Assembly (NCBI GenBank): GCA_034007295.1
Contig: JAVERC010000004.1
Span: 62,001-126,000, forward strand
Direction: 5' to 3'
DNA length: 64,000 nt
DNA from: JACKCP01 sp034007295
GTDB taxonomy: Bacteria > Desulfobacterota > Desulfobacteria > Desulfobacterales > JACKCP01
In this document: positions 20,901 through 28,666 of the stretch, piece by piece
How the letters are laid out: each line of letters begins with the position of its first letter
Numbering within the stretch: position 1 is the first letter of the stretch
The notes under the pieces: generated by a model
What the model was told of the DNA's origin: nothing
Databases searched by the model: none
The model's input: the letters and a program-made list of their open reading frames with translations, nothing else
Made by a program: the position numbers and the translations under genes

Positions 20901-20952
20901 GTGGAAAAAGAATAATTATAAGAGCTGTAAAAAATGAGTGTATTTTTTTCAT
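17950..20952 (-). CDS. Hybrid sensor histidine kinase with NMT1/THI5-like periplasmic domain, PAS repeats and receiver
   Basis: 1000 residues. A signal-like N-terminus (1-23) is followed by an ABC substrate-binding NMT1/THI5-like domain (about 30-310; LQLKWSHQFQFAGYYAAK), a membrane helix (329-351), two PAS domains (about 373-490 and 495-605), a HisKA domain with H637 in GGIAHDFNN, an HATPase with N-box NLCLNAKD (743-750), G1 DSGAGM (793-798) and G2 GKGTGLGL (818-825), and a C-terminal receiver with D884-D885 and phosphoacceptor D930. All signalling residues look intact. The sensor likely binds a small periplasmic ligand, perhaps thiamine-precursor or sulfonate-like; this is inference. No separate response regulator is adjacent. 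Confidence 0.93.
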   Translation of the reverse strand: MKKIHSFFTALIIILFPLSNTAAYNDKNEKIILQLKWSHQFQFAGYYAAKIKGFYTNQGLEVEIKEGGYNISTVDLVIQGKAQYGVTNSEVLISRLNNKPVVLIAPIFQHSPLIFISKKTKNILTPQDMIGKKIKFIKQARDIELLATFSNEGLNISDIIHIKGPIKKKDYFDDNIDVLSAYITNEPYLYESKNIRYNIINPVNYGVDFYGDCIFTSENEIKNNFERVKKFKKASIEGWEYALTHQNEIIEYILSELSTKKTKEHLEYEAKKTNDLIMPNLVEIGHLNQGRWQYIGQIFAKHGLVPEKFSLKGFIFDPSPKPDLKKIKFTFFFLLIAIAVFFFCVITLIFFNRKLQKEINNRKAAEKNLKESEEKFRNIFQQSNEGIILQNFKGNIIDVNTSALRIMGYTKSEFITKNITDLILASEKTKLVKASSYLKKYGHALINLKAVKKNNQIIDLTSSSAVLMLSNKKIIMNVVNDITKRLEYEDKLKFQAEILNQIKDMVIVTDMMGNITYLNQSESKKRALKNNSAKTQIEFFELESDKNASEKIIKTTIEKGQWHGETVDFDQLGNKIYLFTRTVLICDSHKQPSGIIFISTDITERKISEQELLSKEKLLRQAQKIEAVGTLAGGIAHDFNNLLYIISGNCELLLLKSNKTIHKNISNILQATERGADLVKRLLAFSRKTESRLEPVSLNQEIVRIKKMIDRVLPKMITVKLVLEKKEKYIKADQGQIEQVLINLCLNAKDVMQDGGSLVISTQFIEYFNESDLPFESRKNIPYGNYMLLSVEDSGAGMDNSTLEKIFDPFFTTKSIGKGTGLGLSVIYGIVKSHNGFIECESIKNKGTIFYIVFPVTEEKPCIPQIKEQTSALHHGAETILTADDDKNILSLTTKMLEKLGYKVISAESGEQAIAEYKNSKDKIDLVILDIGMPGMGGKNAIRELLKIDPWVKIIVASGYSSEGQIKDTLSMGVKDYIVKPYSYTDLSKIVRKVLDFSTC

Positions 20953-21119
20953 TTTAACTCTCTTGAAAGGTATGAATTTTATTCAAATCTGAATGAATTA
21001 AATTTCGGGATGACTATAAGGATATAATTGCATAAATTTTTATAAATGTCATTTATGGTTTTTAAACTTTATAAAAAAATTTTAATTTGTTGATAAATTA
21101 AAACTTTAAAATACCTAAG

Positions 21120-21264
21120 TATTGATTGGCCGAAAACGAGAATTTTTTGTTCAGTTCAGGAAAGATGAAAAATTTAACCTTTAGGATACATGAAGTATTT
21201 TAAGGATTAAATTTTGAATCTGACTTAAGAATGGACAAAAAAGGCCGTTTTCGTTCAGCAGCTA
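21120..21264 (-). repeat. Dispersed hairpin element, copy A
   Basis: 145 bp with ends TAGCTGCTGAACGAAAAC (minus strand, at 21264) and TATTGATTGGCCGAAAAC (plus strand, at 21120), a central inverted repeat (AAATTTAATCC against GGTTAAATTT) and near-complete palindromy along its length. Similar at the base level to copies at 26207, 38371 and 62753. It occupies nearly half of the 309-bp gap between the kinase and MBL genes, and its terminal TAG is the stop codon of the MBL gene. The rest of the gap (20953-21119) shows no other structure. Confidence 0.85.
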
Positions 21265-22092
21265 GATATTAAAAATTGAAGTGGGTTTTTCTTCAGATGC
21301 ATTTGTAAGCTCAGAGTTTAAATCTTTAATTGCTTGAGATACAATTGAAAGTGCTTTTATAGGGCAGTTATTTTCTTTGCTCAAATGCCCTAGAACAATA
21401 TTTTTTAAATTTTTTCCAGCAACTTCACCTAAAAGGTCTCTTGCATCTTCATTTGAAAGATGGCCTGTCCGGCCTTTAATTCTTTGTTTTAGTGACCAGG
21501 GATAAGATCCATTGGCAAGAAGGAAAGGATCATGGTTTGCCTCAAGAATGAGACCAGTACAGTTTTTAAGTCTTGTTTTAACAAGGCTTGTTGCAATTCC
21601 AAGATCAGTTGCGATTCCAAGTTTTGAATTTTGTGTTTTTATTGTAAATCCGCATGGATCAGCAGCATCATGGGAAATTGAAAAAGGATTTATTCTCATT
21701 TCTCCAATAAAAAAGGGAGTTCCTGATTCAAAAAAATTTGTTTCGCATGGTTTTTTTAAGCAGCTTTCAGAGGCTAAAAGAGTTTTTTTATTTGTGTAAA
21801 CAGGAATTTTAAACCTTCTTGATAATACTCCTGCTCCTTTAATGTGGTCTATATGTTCATGTGTTATTATTATTGCCTGAATATTTTTTGGATCTTCACC
21901 AATCAAGGCCAGTCTTTTTTCTATTTCAATACCTGAAAGTCCGGCATCAATAAGAATTTTTGTTTTATTATCACTTACAAAAATACTATTTCCACTGCTT
22001 CCGCTTGCAAGAACTGAAAAATAAATATTTTGTGAATTATTATAAGGTTCCGGTGTGACCGAACCCTCCTGAATTTCTTGTAGTATCTTCAA
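21262..22092 (-). CDS. MBL-fold metallo-hydrolase, YycJ/WalJ-like
   Basis: 276 residues. The metallo-beta-lactamase motif THEHIDH lies at 77-83, preceded by FSVLASGSSGNSIFV, the signature start of YycJ-like proteins, and followed by the usual later His and Asp ligands (SHDAAD, ILEANHD, GHLS). Members are putative Zn-dependent nucleases or hydrolases; some are linked to cell-wall signalling or DNA repair, but the role here is unknown. The only in-frame start is the ATG at 22092, which overlaps dut by 53 bp, so the first 25 residues are atypical. The terminal TAG is supplied by a repeat element. Confidence 0.85.
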   Translation of the reverse strand: MKILQEIQEGSVTPEPYNNSQNIYFSVLASGSSGNSIFVSDNKTKILIDAGLSGIEIEKRLALIGEDPKNIQAIIITHEHIDHIKGAGVLSRRFKIPVYTNKKTLLASESCLKKPCETNFFESGTPFFIGEMRINPFSISHDAADPCGFTIKTQNSKLGIATDLGIATSLVKTRLKNCTGLILEANHDPFLLANGSYPWSLKQRIKGRTGHLSNEDARDLLGEVAGKNLKNIVLGHLSKENNCPIKALSIVSQAIKDLNSELTNASEEKPTSIFNI

Positions 22093-22489
22093 GATTATCT
22101 GCCTGTATTAGTTTTGCATGTTCAATTTTTGAAATTATCATTTGAGCTATTCTTGCACCGTTTTCTACAACGTATTCCTCTGAGGAAAGATTTACAAGTC
22201 CAATTTTTATTTCACCTCTGTAATCTGAGTCTATTGTTCCAGGTGAATTTATTATTGTTATGCCTTTTTTTATTGCAAGGCCTGATCTTGGCCTGATTTG
22301 GGCTTCAAAACCTTTAGGAATTGCCATTGCAAAGCCAGTTGGAATAAGTTTTCTTTCCATTGGCTTTATGATTAGCGGCTGTTTTAAAAAAGCCCTTATA
22401 TCCATTCCTGCCGAACCTTCAGTCATATAGGCTGGTAAATCAACATCAAAATTTTTTGGATCAAGAATTTTAATTTTTATTTCAGTCAT
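22040..22489 (-). CDS. dut: Deoxyuridine 5'-triphosphate nucleotidohydrolase (dUTPase)
   Basis: 149 residues with the trimeric dUTPase motifs in order: motif 1 AGMDIRA (28-34), motif 2 PRSGLA (67-72), motif 3 GTIDSDYRGEI (84-94), motif 4 GARIAQMI, and the C-terminal motif 5 RNSGGFGHTG. It hydrolyses dUTP to dUMP and pyrophosphate, keeping uracil out of DNA and feeding dTMP synthesis. It overlaps the downstream MBL gene and follows the M16 peptidase gene by 4 bp, so the three form one transcription unit. Confidence 0.97.
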   Translation of the reverse strand: MTEIKIKILDPKNFDVDLPAYMTEGSAGMDIRAFLKQPLIIKPMERKLIPTGFAMAIPKGFEAQIRPRSGLAIKKGITIINSPGTIDSDYRGEIKIGLVNLSSEEYVVENGARIAQMIISKIEHAKLIQADNLEDTTRNSGGFGHTGTL

Positions 22490-22493
22490 TTTG

Positions 22494-23831
22494 TCAAATC
22501 TTTAAAATATCTGCTATTTCATTTTTTTTAGAAGTGTCAGGGCCAAGGACTGAAGCTGTAAGTGTGCTTCTGTCAAAAACTCTGTCTGCCATATCTCTTA
22601 TATCATTCCATGTGATTTTTTCAATTTCAGAAATTGTTTCGTCAAAGGGAATGTATCTTTTGTAAAGACTTTCGTTTTGGGCAAGTTTTAGCATTAAATT
22701 TTCAGTGCTTTCCATTGATAAAAGTAGATTGCCTTTTGTAAATGAGCGAACGCTTTCAAGCTCACCTTCAGAATATTTTTTATTTTTAAGTTTTTTTACT
22801 TCCTTTAAAATCAGCTTTAATGAGGGAATAAGATTTTCTTCTGATACGGCCTCATACACGCCTATCATTCCAGTATCTGAAAACTGATTAAAAAAAGTAT
22901 AAATAGAATATGCAAGACCTCTTTTTTCCCTTATTTCCTGAAAAAGTCTTGAGCTCATATTACCGCCAAGAATTGTTGTAAACAAGGAAGCCTTAAATCT
23001 GCTTCTGCTTTTTTTTGAAAATCCGTTGGCACCTATGCAAAGATGGTATTGTTCAATTGGCTTTTTTTGGAAAACAAGCCCTTTTTCAGCGTTGGGTTTT
23101 TGTCTTTTTTCTGTTTCATACTTTGCAGCTTTTATTTTTTCAAATGATTTGCCTAAAATACCAACCGCTTCATCATGGTTTATATTGCCTGCAAGTGCTA
23201 TGGTTATTTTTTCAGGCGTATAGTGTTTTTGGCAAAAAAGTTTCAATTCTTTAGAATTAGTTGAAGATATTGTTGAACGTGAACCTAAGATGTTTCTTCC
23301 AAGAGCATGGTTTTCCCATCTTTTTTTGTCTAAAAGTGACATGACAAAGTCTTCGGGATTTTCTTCAAACATTTCAATTTCTTGAAAAATAACCTGTTTT
23401 TCATGTTCAATTTCTTCAGGGTCAAATTTAGAATTAAGAAAAACATCTATTAATATTTCAGCCATTTTTTCAAAATTTTCGTCCATTACCTGGGCAAAAA
23501 GGCAGGTTGCCTCAACAGAGGTAAAGGCATTGGAGTTTCCGCCTATTGCATCAATGGCCTTTGCAAGCTCAAAGGCTGATTTTTTATGAGTGCCTTTAAA
23601 AAGCATGTGCTCAAGAAAATGAGCCCTTCCATGCTCCAAAGGTTCTTCATCCCTAGAACCTGCATCAATCCAAATGCCCATGGTTATTGAACGAATATAT
23701 GGAATTTTATGTGAAATAATTCTTATTTTATTTGAAAGGGTGGTTTTGTGTATTTGTTGGCCAACATCAATAAAATTACTTTTTGTTTTCGGGTTCAGGT
23801 GGATTGTTCTGCTCTGACCTGATAATTTCAT
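22494..23831 (-). CDS. M16-family zinc metallopeptidase (processing-peptidase-like)
   Basis: 445 residues. The inverted zinc motif HFLEH is at 71-75 within GRAHFLEHMLFKGT, and the C-terminal half contains the family's QEIREKRGLAYSIYTF segment. This matches bacterial PqqL/YmxG-type insulinase-family peptidases, which often follow pnp in genomes, as here (51 bp downstream of pnp). Likely a cytoplasmic oligopeptide or signal-peptide degrading enzyme; the substrate is unknown. No clear ribosome-binding site before the ATG. Confidence 0.92.
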   Translation of the reverse strand: MKLSGQSRTIHLNPKTKSNFIDVGQQIHKTTLSNKIRIISHKIPYIRSITMGIWIDAGSRDEEPLEHGRAHFLEHMLFKGTHKKSAFELAKAIDAIGGNSNAFTSVEATCLFAQVMDENFEKMAEILIDVFLNSKFDPEEIEHEKQVIFQEIEMFEENPEDFVMSLLDKKRWENHALGRNILGSRSTISSTNSKELKLFCQKHYTPEKITIALAGNINHDEAVGILGKSFEKIKAAKYETEKRQKPNAEKGLVFQKKPIEQYHLCIGANGFSKKSRSRFKASLFTTILGGNMSSRLFQEIREKRGLAYSIYTFFNQFSDTGMIGVYEAVSEENLIPSLKLILKEVKKLKNKKYSEGELESVRSFTKGNLLLSMESTENLMLKLAQNESLYKRYIPFDETISEIEKITWNDIRDMADRVFDRSTLTASVLGPDTSKKNEIADILKI

Positions 23832-23847
23832 AAATAAAAATTTTTCT

Positions 23848-23870
23848 GGTACCGGTTTTTGTCCGGTACC
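23848..23870 (-). terminator. Hairpin between pnp and the M16 peptidase gene
   Basis: Perfect 8-bp stem GGTACCGG/CCGGTACC with a 7-nt loop. On the minus strand it is followed by AGAAAAATTTTTATTT, not an immediate U-run, so it may be a partial terminator or an mRNA 3'-end stabiliser for pnp. Confidence 0.5.
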
Positions 23871-23882
23871 TAATTTTAATGG

Positions 23883-26069
23883 TTATCTGTTGTCTGAGTT
23901 TTTGTCGCTTCTGTTTCTTCTGAATCCGCTTTTTTTACCGGAATCTTTCATCTTTTTGTCGGAGTCATCACTTTTGCCTGCCTGCTCTGGATCTGCTTCT
24001 TTAAGGCTGAGCTGAATTTTTCCGTCCCTTGTTACATCAAGAACTTTTACATTTATTACATCGCCTGGTTTTACAATATCTGTTACCTTGGCTACTCTGT
24101 AATTTGCAAGTTCTGAAATATGTAAAAGTCCTGTTGTATTTGGACTTAAGTCAACAAAAGCACCAAAATCAGTAGTTCTTGCAACTTTACCTGAATAAAT
24201 TTTTCCAATTTCAGGATCAAGACAAATTTCATTGATTCTTGCTATAGCTGCATCTGAAGCCTCTTTTGAGTTCGCAGAAACTTTTACTGTTCCGTCGTCA
24301 GTAACTTCGAGATTAGTGTTTGTAGAAGACTGAATTTCTCTTATTACTTTTCCAGCAGGGCCGATAAGAGCAGCAATTTTGTCCTGTTTTATTTTCATTG
24401 TGATAATTTTTGGAGCATATTGTGAAATATCAGTTCTTGGTACAGATATGGCTGAAAGCATTTTATCAAGAATATGAAGGCGTCCCTGTTTTGCCTGATG
24501 CAGAGCCTTTTCAAGGATGTTTCTTGGAAGTTCTTTGATTTTTATGTCCATCTGAATTGAAGTAATGCCGTCTTTTGTGCCTGCAACCTTAAAATCCATG
24601 TCCCCTGTATGGTCTTCGTCTCCGAGAATGTCAGAAAGGATTGCAATTTCATCACCTTCGCTTACAAGACCCATTGCAATACCCGAAACAGGGGCAATTA
24701 TTGGAACACCGCCGTCCATTAAAGCAAGGGTTCCTGCACACACTGTTCCCATTGAAGATGAACCATTTGATTCCATTACTTCTGAAACTATTCTTATTGT
24801 GTATTCAAATTCTTCTTTTTTTGGCAGTACTTTTTCAAGTGCTCTATAGGCAAGTGCTCCGTGTCCGTATTCTCTACGGCTTGGGCCTCCAAGCCTTTTT
24901 ACTTCGCCTACACAAAAAGGAGGGAAGTTGTAGTGGAGCATAAATGAATTGGATTCATCACCGCTTAGTGTTTCAACTCTTTGCTCATCTTGTCCAGAGC
25001 CAAGGGTTAAAACTCCAAGCACCTGAGTTTCTCCCCTTGTGAATAGGCCGCTTCCGTGCACTCTTGGAAGAATTTTTGTGTCGCATGCAATCGGTCTTAC
25101 TTCGTCAAAAGCTCTTCCGTCTATTCTTTTTTTCTCTTTAAGAACTATTTCTCTGCTTGCCTGTTTTGTTATTTTTTCAAAGTAAGGTGTAATAAGGTTT
25201 TCATCTTCAGAATATTTTTCAGCAAGAGCTTCCTTAACTTTTTCCTTAACTTTCTTGACAGCATTTTTTCTTCCGAATTTGCCTTCAGTTTTCAGAGCTG
25301 TTTTTATGTCTTCTTTTGCAATGGACTCAATTTCATCAAAAAGTTGCTGATTTATTCTTTTTTCTGGAAGCTGCATTTTTTGTTTGCCTGCAAGCTTAGA
25401 AAGCTCTTCCTGGGCAGCAATTATTGACTGCATTGCATCGTGTCCAGCAAAAATTGCATCCATGACATCAGATTCACTGACAATATTTCCACCGCCTTCA
25501 ACCATTGTAATTCCGGTTTTTGAGCCGGTTAAAACAATATTTATATCGCATTCAGGATCATTTTGCTGTGCTATTGTAGGGTTTATAATAATTTTGTTGT
25601 TGATTCTTCCAACCCTTACAGCTCCGATTGGACCGTCAAATGGAATTTCTGAAATTTCAAGTGCAGCCGATGCACCTATCATTGCAAGAATGTCAGGATC
25701 ATTTTCTTTGTCCATTGAAAGGACTGTTGCAATAATCTGGGTTTCGTTTGTGTAGTTATCAGGGAAAAGGGGGCGGATTGGTCTGTCAATAAGTCTGCAA
25801 GTTAATGTTGCTTTTTCACTTGGACGGCCCATTTCTCTTCTCATGTAGTTGCCAGGGATTCTTCCGGCAGCATAAATTTTTTCCATATATTCTACAGTAA
25901 GAGGAAGAAAATCAATATCGTCTTTTCCCTCGGGGCTTGCAGCAACAGTAACTAGAACCATTGATTCTCCATATTGTACTACAACAGCACCGGATGCCTG
26001 CTTTGCTATTTTCCCAGTTGAAAGTGTAAGTTCCCGGCCGCCGATTTCTGTTTTTACTATTTGTTCCAT
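23883..26069 (-). CDS. pnp: Polynucleotide phosphorylase
   Basis: 728 residues, the expected length. Two RNase PH domains (about 1-230 and 310-540, the latter with RGETQVL and SNGSSSMGTVCAG), a KH domain (about 550-610; KIAALIGPAGKVIREIQ) and an S1 domain (about 618-690; GKIYSGKVARTTDFGAFVDL), then a basic and acidic low-complexity tail. It performs phosphorolytic 3'-5' RNA decay and is part of RNA degradosomes. The ATG has GGAG six bases upstream. A 111-nt hairpin lies in its leader, suggesting RNase III-type autoregulation as in E. coli. Confidence 0.98.
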   Translation of the reverse strand: MEQIVKTEIGGRELTLSTGKIAKQASGAVVVQYGESMVLVTVAASPEGKDDIDFLPLTVEYMEKIYAAGRIPGNYMRREMGRPSEKATLTCRLIDRPIRPLFPDNYTNETQIIATVLSMDKENDPDILAMIGASAALEISEIPFDGPIGAVRVGRINNKIIINPTIAQQNDPECDINIVLTGSKTGITMVEGGGNIVSESDVMDAIFAGHDAMQSIIAAQEELSKLAGKQKMQLPEKRINQQLFDEIESIAKEDIKTALKTEGKFGRKNAVKKVKEKVKEALAEKYSEDENLITPYFEKITKQASREIVLKEKKRIDGRAFDEVRPIACDTKILPRVHGSGLFTRGETQVLGVLTLGSGQDEQRVETLSGDESNSFMLHYNFPPFCVGEVKRLGGPSRREYGHGALAYRALEKVLPKKEEFEYTIRIVSEVMESNGSSSMGTVCAGTLALMDGGVPIIAPVSGIAMGLVSEGDEIAILSDILGDEDHTGDMDFKVAGTKDGITSIQMDIKIKELPRNILEKALHQAKQGRLHILDKMLSAISVPRTDISQYAPKIITMKIKQDKIAALIGPAGKVIREIQSSTNTNLEVTDDGTVKVSANSKEASDAAIARINEICLDPEIGKIYSGKVARTTDFGAFVDLSPNTTGLLHISELANYRVAKVTDIVKPGDVINVKVLDVTRDGKIQLSLKEADPEQAGKSDDSDKKMKDSGKKSGFRRNRSDKNSDNR

Positions 26070-26088
26070 TAAGTACTCCGTTTTTTGA

Positions 26089-26199
26089 GAAATTTTAACT
26101 TTCTCGCAGACTTACGCAAAAACAGCTTTTCGGTTTAAAATAAAGTAAAACCGAAAAATTATTTGCGCGGAAGTCTTTATCTGAGTTTGTTAAAATTTC
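26089..26199 (-). promoter_or_regulatory. Long hairpin in the pnp leader
   Basis: Nested inverted repeats: GAAATTTTAAC (26089-26099) pairs with GTTAAAATTTC (26189-26199); AGACTTACGCAAA (26108-26120) with TTTGCG..AAGTCT up to 26176; TTTTCGGTTT (26127-26136) with AAACCGAAAA. The transcript would fold into one long stem starting 19 nt upstream of the pnp ATG. In E. coli an RNase III-cleaved stem in the rpsO-pnp leader mediates PNPase autoregulation; this is a likely analogue. Confidence 0.75.
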
Positions 26200-26206
26200 A
26201 AGGATT

Positions 26207-26350
26207 TAGTGGCTGAACGGAAACGGACTTTTTTGCCTATTCCAGAGTGAGATTTAAAATTTAATCCTCAACATACTAAATGTATCTAAAGTTTAAATTT
26301 TTTATCTTTCTTGAACTGAACAAAAAATTCTAGTTTTCGGACAATCACGA
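26207..26350 (+). repeat. Dispersed hairpin element, copy B, in the rpsO-pnp interval
   Basis: 144 bp from TAGTGGCTGAACGGAAAC to CTAGTTTTCGGACAATCACG. Same internal blocks as the other copies (TTTTTTG near the left end, TTTAAAATTTAATCCT and its inverted partner around the centre, TTGAACTGAACAAAAAATT near the right end). Together with the pnp leader hairpin and a rpsO-proximal stem it fills the 324-bp interval between rpsO and pnp. Confidence 0.85.
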
Positions 26351-26360
26351 TTTAGTTGTG

Positions 26361-26386
26361 AAAAGGGCAGATTTTTCTGCCCTTTT
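26361..26386 (-). terminator. Hairpin downstream of rpsO
   Basis: AAAAGGGCAGA (26361-26371) pairs with TCTGCCCTTTT (26376-26386), ending 7 bp past the rpsO stop. On the minus strand only four U residues follow the GC stem, so it may be an attenuator between rpsO and pnp. On the plus strand a long T-run follows, but no plus-strand gene precedes it. Confidence 0.65.
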
Positions 26387-26393
26387 GTTTTTT

Positions 26394-26663
26394 TTAACGC
26401 TTAAGACTTAGTTCAGTAAGTATTGCTCTGTATCTTGAAATATCTTTTTTCTTAAGATAGTTAAGAAGCCTTCTTCTTCTTCCTACAAGTGTAAGAAGCC
26501 CTCTTCTTGAATGATGATCTTTGCTGTGAATCTTAACATGATCTGTAAGGTAGATAATTCTTTTAGTAAGAATTGCAATTTGAACTTCTGGAGAGCCTGT
26601 ATCTCCCTCGTGTCTTTTAAAACCGTCAATTACTTCTTTTTTTTGCTCTTTTGCAAGTACCAA
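26394..26663 (-). CDS. rpsO: 30S ribosomal protein S15
   Basis: 89 residues, the standard length. The start MVLAKEQKKEVIDGFKRHE and the segment TGSPEVQIAILTKRI with HSKDHHSRRGLLTLVGRRR are the S15 signature that binds the 16S rRNA central domain. An AAGGAG-like site precedes the ATG. It lies between truB and pnp, the common bacterial order. Confidence 0.98.
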   Translation of the reverse strand: MVLAKEQKKEVIDGFKRHEGDTGSPEVQIAILTKRIIYLTDHVKIHSKDHHSRRGLLTLVGRRRRLLNYLKKKDISRYRAILTELSLKR

Positions 26664-26798
26664 TTCAAACTCCTTATATTTTTGGAATAAATTAATTAAT
26701 ATGTCTGCTGTTTTCGATCCGATATTCCATTCAGACCGCAGGAAATTTACCTGAAATTATGCAGACTCATAAACTAATATAATAACTTGATAATATTT

Positions 26799-27704
26799 TC
26801 AATTAAAGACCGCATCATATTTTAAAAAATTAGAATTTTTTTCTATTCTTACAAAAGCTTTGATTTGATTGTTTTTTGTAAGAAGTCTAAAAGGGGTGTC
26901 TTCTTCAATAAAAATATTTTTTAAAATTTCTTTTACTTCAATTTTTTTTCCGTTAGAAACCGCCTGTTCAATATTATCTTCAATCACGATTGAACAAAGA
27001 GATTCTGTTGCATCTTCAATGCTTATTATGCAGTCTTCAAGCATGTCATATTTTTGTTTTTCCCTTAAACTTTCAAGGGTAAATGAATTTTCTAAATTGA
27101 AACTGCCTGTTTTTGTTCTTGTCAGCATTTCAAGGTGTCCTAAAGTTCCAAGTTCTTTTGCAAGATCGGATGCAAGTGTCCTTATGTATGTACCTTTTGA
27201 ACATTTAATCCTTATTTTTAATACGTCATAATCAAAAAAAGTTGTTTCAAGTTCGTAAATATTTATTTCTCTTGGCGGTTTTTCAATCATTTCGCCTTTT
27301 CGTGCATATTTGTATAAGGGAATACCATTGTGCTTTAATGCTGAATATGCAGGAGGAATCTGATTTATTTTTCCCCTGAACTTTTCCATTGCGGTTTCGA
27401 TTTTTTCCAAAGTTAAGCAGGGAATTTCAGCCTTGTCTATAATTTTTCCTGTTTTGTCTAAGGTGTCAGTTTCATATCCAAGCCTTATTGTGGCTGTGTA
27501 TTCCTTGTCCTTTTCCATAAGGTATCTTACAATTTTTGTTCCCTTGTTTAGGCAAATAGGCAAAAGACCTTGTGCAAAAGGATCAAGAGTTCCAGTATGG
27601 CCTGCTTTTTTTGCCAAAAAAATTTTTTTAACAATGTTTACTGCTGTGTTTGAACTCAAATCTTCGGGTTTGTTTAACAGGAGTATTCCATTTTTTTCTG
27701 TCAT
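26799..27704 (-). CDS. truB: tRNA pseudouridine(55) synthase
   Basis: 301 residues from the ATG at 27704; a TTG at 27713 would add three residues and overlap the nrnA stop. Catalytic D41 lies in GHTGTLDPFAQGLLP, and the KDKEYTATIRLGYETDTLDKTG, PPAYSALKHNG and CSKGTYIRTLASDLA blocks follow. It isomerises U55 in the tRNA T-loop. The C-terminal PUA-like region is short and divergent. Placed directly after nrnA, upstream of rpsO. Confidence 0.96.
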   Translation of the reverse strand: MTEKNGILLLNKPEDLSSNTAVNIVKKIFLAKKAGHTGTLDPFAQGLLPICLNKGTKIVRYLMEKDKEYTATIRLGYETDTLDKTGKIIDKAEIPCLTLEKIETAMEKFRGKINQIPPAYSALKHNGIPLYKYARKGEMIEKPPREINIYELETTFFDYDVLKIRIKCSKGTYIRTLASDLAKELGTLGHLEMLTRTKTGSFNLENSFTLESLREKQKYDMLEDCIISIEDATESLCSIVIEDNIEQAVSNGKKIEVKEILKNIFIEEDTPFRLLTKNNQIKAFVRIEKNSNFLKYDAVFN

Positions 27705-27709
27705 TTGAA

Positions 27710-28666
27710 TCAAATTCTGTCGGCTATTGACATGAGTTCCTTTTTTAGATCTGTAAAAGGAATTGTTGTTGAAAATCCAGCTGCTGTTTCGTGACCGCCT
27801 CCGCCGTATGAAAATGCAATTTTTGAAACATCTATGCTTCCGTCAGATCTTAGGCTTACATGATAGCACTGGTCTTTATTCTTTTCCTTTTCGCCTTCTT
27901 TTATAAGAGCTGCAACCTTTACGTCTTCAATATGCTCCGCATAATTAATCAGTTCTGATACATCTTCTCTTTTGGTATCTGTTTTTTTCAGCATATTCTG
28001 GGTAAGCACCATTAGAGACATTTTTTTGTTTTCTGAAATTTCTATTGAATCAAGAACCATATTAATGAGTTTTATTCTACCTAGTGAATAGCTTCCATAA
28101 ATCTGCTGGGCAACTTTATGGGGGCATACTCCATAATCAAGCATTTCGCGACAAATGGAAAAAGCCTGTGCATTTGTGTTTGAGAATCGAAATGAACCTG
28201 TGTCAGTGAAAATACCTGTGTAGATTGAATATGCAATTTCAGGACAGATTTCTATTTTGAGATCTTTTATAATTTTATAAACAATTTCTGCTGTTGCACT
28301 TGCATTTGGGTCAACTATTTTTAGTGTCCCAAAATAGGTGTTTGTTCTGTGATGATCTATATTTATTATTTCAGGGATATTATTAAGAATTTTTTTGCAT
28401 TTTCCTGTTCTTCCTGTTTCACTGCAATCAAGGATAATAGCAGTGTCAAATTTGGAATAATCAGGAACATTTCTCTTTATTTTTTCAATACCTGGAAGAA
28501 AGGAAAAAATTTTGGGTATACAGCTGTCATTGTACAGGTAAATATTTTTTCCTTTTTTTTCCAGAGCTTTGGCCATCGCAATCATTGAACCAATGGCATC
28601 ACCGTCAGGATGCAGATGGCTTGTTATTAAGATGTTACGGCTTTTTTCAAGGATTTTCTTCACCAT
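27710..28666 (-). CDS. nrnA: DHH-family bifunctional oligoribonuclease / pAp phosphatase
   Basis: 318 residues. The DHH domain has SHLHPDGDAIGS (about 15-26), a later Asp in the ILDCSE segment and the IDHHRTN motif (about 98-104); the C-terminal DHHA1 domain ends with SYGGGGHETAAGFS. NrnA degrades oligoribonucleotides to mononucleotides and removes the 3'-phosphate from pAp, relevant in a sulfate-metabolising cell although dissimilatory sulfate reduction does not make pAp. The start overlaps the end of rbfA by 20 bp. Confidence 0.95.
   Translation of the reverse strand: MVKKILEKSRNILITSHLHPDGDAIGSMIAMAKALEKKGKNIYLYNDSCIPKIFSFLPGIEKIKRNVPDYSKFDTAIILDCSETGRTGKCKKILNNIPEIINIDHHRTNTYFGTLKIVDPNASATAEIVYKIIKDLKIEICPEIAYSIYTGIFTDTGSFRFSNTNAQAFSICREMLDYGVCPHKVAQQIYGSYSLGRIKLINMVLDSIEISENKKMSLMVLTQNMLKKTDTKREDVSELINYAEHIEDVKVAALIKEGEKEKNKDQCYHVSLRSDGSIDVSKIAFSYGGGGHETAAGFSTTIPFTDLKKELMSIADRI

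Noticed and set aside
25056..25755. Two 123-codon plus-strand frames
   Set aside because: Antisense to pnp, with no recognisable protein similarity or ribosome-binding sites.
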